Source: an uncultured Burkholderiales bacterium
GTDB taxonomy: Bacteria; Pseudomonadota; Gammaproteobacteria; Burkholderiales; Burkholderiaceae_C
Assembly: GCA_903830725.1 (NCBI GenBank)
Contig: CAIKVH010000070.1
Location: 62,001 to 126,000 of the forward strand
DNA: 64,000 nucleotides
Reading direction: 5' to 3'
Positions 59,931 through 64,000 of the stretch are shown here, piece after piece. The translations under genes and the position numbers were made by a program. Numbering within the stretch: the stretch's first letter is position 1; every line of letters starts with the position of its first letter. The notes beneath the pieces were generated by a model. The model saw nothing but the letters and a program-made list of their open reading frames with translations, made no database searches and was not told the DNA's origin.

Positions 59931-59971
59931 GACCAACCGGGCGGAATCCAAACCGCCCGTTTTTTTTGGTC
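59931..59971 (+). terminator. Intrinsic terminator-like hairpin in rimP leader (possible attenuator)
   Basis: CGGGCGG (59938-59944) / CCGCCCG (59953-59959) then T8; flanked by GACCAA/TTGGTC. Confidence 0.7.
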
Positions 59972-59980
59972 AAACGGGAA

Positions 59981-60544
59981 TTGACTTTGGCGTTACAAGA
60001 AACTGTTGAACAAATTGTATCTGGGCTTGGCTACGACACAGTAGAGATTGATCGCTCTGCTGGGGGGCTTTTGCGGATAACGATCGATTTGCCTTGGAAA
60101 GCGGACCAAAAGGTTCAGTTCATTCAAGTTGAGGATTGTGAGAAAGTTACTCGCCAACTGCAGTTTGCGCTTGAGGTAGAGGGAATTGAGTATAAAAGAC
60201 TTGAGGTTTCCTCACCTGGCATTGACCGTTTAATAAGAAGTCAGTCAGAGTTTGAGAGATTTGAGGGCGAAATCGTGGATTTAACCTTTAAAGTTCCGTT
60301 CGGTGCGGGCGCCGGCGGTCTGGTCTCTGCAAATAGGAAAAAATTTCGAGGCACGCTTGAAAAGAGCGATGACTCAACGGGGTGGCAGATTTCCTGGGTG
60401 GATGAGCCTAAGGTAAAGCCGGGACAGAAGGTCTCAAAATCAAAGGCGCCACCGCCTACGCAAGTTTTAAAGTTTACGTGGGACGAACTTAGAGAAGTTC
60501 GTCTTGCGCCGATTGTTGATTTCAAAGGCCGAAAGGCCTCTTAA
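59981..60544 (+). CDS. rimP: Ribosome maturation factor RimP
   Basis: ETVEQIVSGLGYDTVEIDRS, EVSSPGIDRLI; upstream of nusA and infB. Start uncertain: TTG 59981 chosen because track start 59966 lies in the hairpin T-tract. Confidence 0.88.
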   Translation: MTLALQETVEQIVSGLGYDTVEIDRSAGGLLRITIDLPWKADQKVQFIQVEDCEKVTRQLQFALEVEGIEYKRLEVSSPGIDRLIRSQSEFERFEGEIVDLTFKVPFGAGAGGLVSANRKKFRGTLEKSDDSTGWQISWVDEPKVKPGQKVSKSKAPPPTQVLKFTWDELREVRLAPIVDFKGRKAS

Positions 60545-60567
60545 TTTTGTGAATTGGAGTGTTTGAG

Positions 60568-62052
60568 ATGAACCGCGAAATGCTCATGTTGGTTGACGCA
60601 ATATCACGCGAGAAAAATGTCGAGCGCGATGTTGTCTTTGCTGCTGTAGAGTCTGCACTGGCTCAAGCAACGAAGAAACTCTTTGCTGGAGATGTCGATA
60701 TTCGGGTCGCGATTGATCGTGATACTGGTAGCTATGAGACTTTTAGGCGTTGGTTGGTTGTCCCTGACTCAGCAGGGTTGCAAAACCCGGATGCAGAAGA
60801 GTTGCTGATGGATGCTTTGGAGCGCATTTCCGACGTTGAAGAGGGTGAATACATTGAAGAAGGTGTTGAATCTTTGCCCATCGGACGTATCGGGGCAATG
60901 GCGGCAAAGCAGGTTATTTTGCAAAAAATACGCGACGCTGAGCGGGAAATGTTACTCAGCGATTTCTTGTCTAGAGGCGAGAAAATATTTGTGGGTACTG
61001 TCAAGCGCTTGGACAAAGGGGATGTGATTGTCGAGAGTGGACGAGTAGAGGGTAGGCTCAGACGTTCTGAGATGATTCCTAAGGAGAACCTTCGCAACGG
61101 TGACCGTGTCCGCGCCATGATCATGGAAGTTGATACAACACTAAGAGGCGCTCCGATCATTTTGTCTCGCTCTGCGCCCGAGTTCATGATTGAACTGTTC
61201 AGGCAAGAGGTTCCAGAAATTGAGCAAGGCCTTTTAGAGATCAAATCATGCGCGCGAGATTCTGGCTCCAGAGCTAAGATTGCTGTGCTCTCTAACGACA
61301 AGCGGGTGGATCCAATTGGTACCTGTGTGGGCGTGCGAGGAACCCGTGTTAACTCCGTTACCAATGAGTTAGCCGGTGAGCGCGTAGATATTGTTTTGTG
61401 GAGCGATGATCCTGCTCAATTTGTTATCGGAGCATTGGCCCCCGCAAACGTTCAGTCAATTGTTGTCGACGAAGAAAAGCATGCAATGGACGTGGTTGTA
61501 GATGAAGAAAATCTTGCTATAGCAATTGGTCGAGGCGGACAAAATGTCCGATTAGCCTCTGAATTGACGGGTTGGAAAATCAACATCATGGATGCCAACG
61601 AATCCGCAGTTAAGCAGGCAACAGAAACTGATTCTCTGCGTACGCTCTTTATTGAGGGCTTGGACGTTGACGTAGAGGTTGCAGACATCCTAATTAGCGA
61701 AGGCTTTACTAGCTTGGAAGAGGTAGCTTATGTACCTTTGCAAGAGATGTTAGAGATTGAGAGCTTTGATGAGGATACAGTAAATGAGCTCAGAGCGCGT
61801 GCAAAGGATGCGCTCTTGACCATGGAGATTGCGCAGGAAGAAAGTGTCGAGGAGGTTTCCCAAGATTTACGTGACTTGGACGTTTTGACACCAGAACTCA
61901 TTGCCAAACTTGCAGAGAACGGGGTTAATACCCGTGATGCCCTTGCCGATCTAGCGGTCGATGAGCTTGTAGAAATTACCCACCAATCCCCAGAAGAGGC
62001 CACGGCCCTGATTCTTAAGGCACGCGAACATTGGTTTGCGGGTCAAGAGTAA
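60568..62052 (+). CDS. nusA: Transcription termination/antitermination factor NusA
   Basis: [74 protein letters not shown] 60568. Confidence 0.97.
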   Translation: MNREMLMLVDAISREKNVERDVVFAAVESALAQATKKLFAGDVDIRVAIDRDTGSYETFRRWLVVPDSAGLQNPDAEELLMDALERISDVEEGEYIEEGVESLPIGRIGAMAAKQVILQKIRDAEREMLLSDFLSRGEKIFVGTVKRLDKGDVIVESGRVEGRLRRSEMIPKENLRNGDRVRAMIMEVDTTLRGAPIILSRSAPEFMIELFRQEVPEIEQGLLEIKSCARDSGSRAKIAVLSNDKRVDPIGTCVGVRGTRVNSVTNELAGERVDIVLWSDDPAQFVIGALAPANVQSIVVDEEKHAMDVVVDEENLAIAIGRGGQNVRLASELTGWKINIMDANESAVKQATETDSLRTLFIEGLDVDVEVADILISEGFTSLEEVAYVPLQEMLEIESFDEDTVNELRARAKDALLTMEIAQEESVEEVSQDLRDLDVLTPELIAKLAENGVNTRDALADLAVDELVEITHQSPEEATALILKAREHWFAGQE

Positions 62053-62076
62053 CGGTCATGAAGAGGACACCCAAAT

Positions 62077-64000
62077 ATGACCAGTACAACAGTTGCCGAG
62101 TTTGCAAAGGAACTCAAAAAACCTATCGATACATTGCTTGAACAGCTCAAGTCTGCCGGCGTCGCTAAAGCAGACCCCGCGGACGACTTAACAGAGTCTG
62201 ACAAACAAAAGTTATTGATTTTTCTAAAAGCCAGTCACGGCACAACCGACGCCGCCCCTGCGGAGCGTAAGAAAATTACGCTTGTTAAAAAATCAACCAG
62301 TGAAATCAAACAGGCTGATGCGACTGGGAAGGCGCGCACCATTCAGGTCGAAGTCCGTAAGAAAAGAACATTTGTTAAGCGCGATGATGAAGCTCAAGAG
62401 GACTCGCCAGAGCTCAAGAGTACTGCTCAACTAGATCCTGCAACACAAGCCTCAATTCTTGATCAAGCCGAATTGGCTAGACGCGAGGAAGAAGCAAGAA
62501 GACAGGCTGAGTTGATCAGGCGCCAAGAAGAGGAGCTTGCTGAGAAGCGACGAATTCGTCAAGCTCAAGAGGCCAAAGAGCAAGAGCAGCAAGAGGCTTC
62601 TTTACGAGCCAAAACCGTTCAAGCCGGGGCGGATGATGCGGCTCAATTGGACGCGCAACAAGCCATAGATGCTGAAAAAGCGTTGGTGGAACAAAAAGCT
62701 GCTGAGGCCAAGGCCTTGGCTTTAGAGGATGAGACTCGTGCCAAAGAGTTAGAGGGTCGACGCAATACTGCTCTTGCTGAAGCTGAAGCGATTCGTGCGA
62801 TGATGAATGCGCCGGCACCTAAGAAACCAGTCATTGTTAAAAAGACAGTTGCTGAAGTTAAAGCCAAGGAAGAGGGTAGTTCTAAAAAGGGAACTATTCA
62901 TAAACCTGCTACTGGGTCCGCTACGCCTGCAAGTGCTAAGCCTGCGCCGGCCAAGGAAGGCCAAAAAGAAATCAAGAGCGCTAAACTCTCGTCCAGTTGG
63001 GCAGATGAGCAAGCTGCTAAAAAGCGTGAAATCAAGACACGTGGCGACACCAGCGGTGGCGTGGGTCGCAATGCCTGGCGCTCTGGTCCTCGTGGACGTA
63101 AAGACCGCGACCGAGAGGACGCGCATGCGCAACCCCAGGTCGTTGAGCAACGCATTATCGAGGTCCACGTACCCGAGACGATTACAGTTGCCGAGTTGGC
63201 CCATAAGATGGCCGTTAAAGCCTCTGAGGTTATCAAGCAGCTTATGAAGTTGGGCCAGATGGTCACCATCAACCAGCCGTTAGACCAAGACACTGCCATG
63301 ATCGTGGTTGAGGAGATGGGGCATAAAGCTATCATTGCCGCGTTGGACGATCCCGAGGCATTCACCGAGGAAGAGGCATCAGCTCACCATGGTGAGTCAT
63401 TGGCCCGAGCGCCCGTAGTGACTGTGATGGGACACGTTGATCACGGTAAGACATCATTACTTGATTACATTCGTCGTGCTAAGGTCGCCGCCGGTGAGGC
63501 CGGTGGTATTACCCAACATATCGGTGCCTATCACGTTGACACGCCGCGTGGTATGGTAACTTTCTTGGATACCCCGGGCCACGAAGCTTTTACGGCGATG
63601 CGCGCGCGCGGTGCTCAAGCTACTGATATCGTGATCCTGGTTGTAGCAGCTGACGACGGCGTGATGCCGCAAACCAAAGAGGCCATCAAGCATGCAAAAG
63701 CTGCAGGTGTGCCCATTGTTGTTGCTATCAATAAGATCGATAAACCCGATGCTAATCCTGACCGCGTAAAGAGCGAATTGGTGGCGGAGGAAGTCGTGCC
63801 TGAGGATTTTGGAGGGGACTCTCCATTTGTTCCTGTCTCGGCAAAAACGGGTCAAGGTATCGAAGAGTTGTTGGATCAAGTATTGTTGCAAGCCGAGGTC
63901 CTTGAGCTCAAAGCGCCTACTGATGCGATGGCAAAAGGTTTGGTGATTGAGGCAAGTCTAGACAAAGGGCGTGGACCCGTTGCGACGATTTTGGTGCAAT
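62077..64000 (+). CDS. infB: Translation initiation factor IF-2 (3' end truncated by window edge)
   Basis: ATG 62077 ([29 protein letters not shown]); G1 motif [13 protein letters not shown]3 [20 protein letters not shown]. Runs off the right edge. Confidence 0.97.
   Translation, partial: MTSTTVAEFAKELKKPIDTLLEQLKSAGVAKADPADDLTESDKQKLLIFLKASHGTTDAAPAERKKITLVKKSTSEIKQADATGKARTIQVEVRKKRTFVKRDDEAQEDSPELKSTAQLDPATQASILDQAELARREEEARRQAELIRRQEEELAEKRRIRQAQEAKEQEQQEASLRAKTVQAGADDAAQLDAQQAIDAEKALVEQKAAEAKALALEDETRAKELEGRRNTALAEAEAIRAMMNAPAPKKPVIVKKTVAEVKAKEEGSSKKGTIHKPATGSATPASAKPAPAKEGQKEIKSAKLSSSWADEQAAKKREIKTRGDTSGGVGRNAWRSGPRGRKDRDREDAHAQPQVVEQRIIEVHVPETITVAELAHKMAVKASEVIKQLMKLGQMVTINQPLDQDTAMIVVEEMGHKAIIAALDDPEAFTEEEASAHHGESLARAPVVTVMGHVDHGKTSLLDYIRRAKVAAGEAGGITQHIGAYHVDTPRGMVTFLDTPGHEAFTAMRARGAQATDIVILVVAADDGVMPQTKEAIKHAKAAGVPIVVAINKIDKPDANPDRVKSELVAEEVVPEDFGGDSPFVPVSAKTGQGIEELLDQVLLQAEVLELKAPTDAMAKGLVIEASLDKGRGPVATILVQ

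Noticed and set aside
60732-61364. 210 aa minus-strand ORF opposite nusA
   Set aside because: Entirely within nusA; Ser/Thr-rich shadow ORF without family features.
62516-63891. Several long ORFs antisense or out of frame to infB (62516, 62749, 62807, 62898, 63457)
   Set aside because: They overlap the clear infB frame; composition (Arg/Leu/Ser-rich) fits shadow ORFs of a GC-biased gene.
1-64000. CRISPR array, transposase, integrase, prophage or tRNA/rRNA genes
   Set aside because: No regularly spaced repeats, IS-type ORFs or obvious tRNA TPsiC/acceptor pairing were seen by eye; tRNAscan-SE or Infernal would be decisive.

Overview
This 64 kb window looks like a chromosomal segment of a Burkholderiales-type betaproteobacterium. 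That assignment rests on rimP-nusA-infB synteny, phaC-phaA-phaB, orphan Bug/TctC receptors and the overall gene style; it is an inference, not a database result. The window is mostly metabolic and transport operons: a truncated exported amidohydrolase with a three-gene membrane unit; a CzcCBA/Cus-type heavy-metal RND efflux operon; terC, pdxH, edd/eda, gloA, aroQ and a SlyB-like lipoprotein; NUDIX and FAH-family genes, pgeF and phaCAB; a probable copper/thiol module (DUF2946-like, CASCGC-bearing outer-membrane protein, TlpA-like, DUF2244, PCu(A)C); a catabolic operon (FAH, LldD-like, Bug, TauD-like, GST); an exported MetX-like hydrolase overlapping a CNT nucleoside-type transporter; a second, Tat-signal-bearing FMN alpha-hydroxyacid oxidase with a CXXCH motif; a TPR protein; a Bug/Ldh2/racemase-fold cluster; a complete branched-chain amino-acid ABC operon; dusA/fabI; yejABEF; and rimP-nusA-infB (infB truncated at the right edge). 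I saw no CRISPR array, transposase, prophage, rRNA or tRNA. No recognisable DNA-binding transcription regulator was seen. The most interesting items are the CXXCH/Tat FMN oxidase (34307-35581), the copper/thiol cassette with a structured leader (23970-27065), a C9 tract inside the start of yejE, the hairpin/U-tract leader before rimP, and a GAAAAT-repeat mini-ORF overlapping the eda start.
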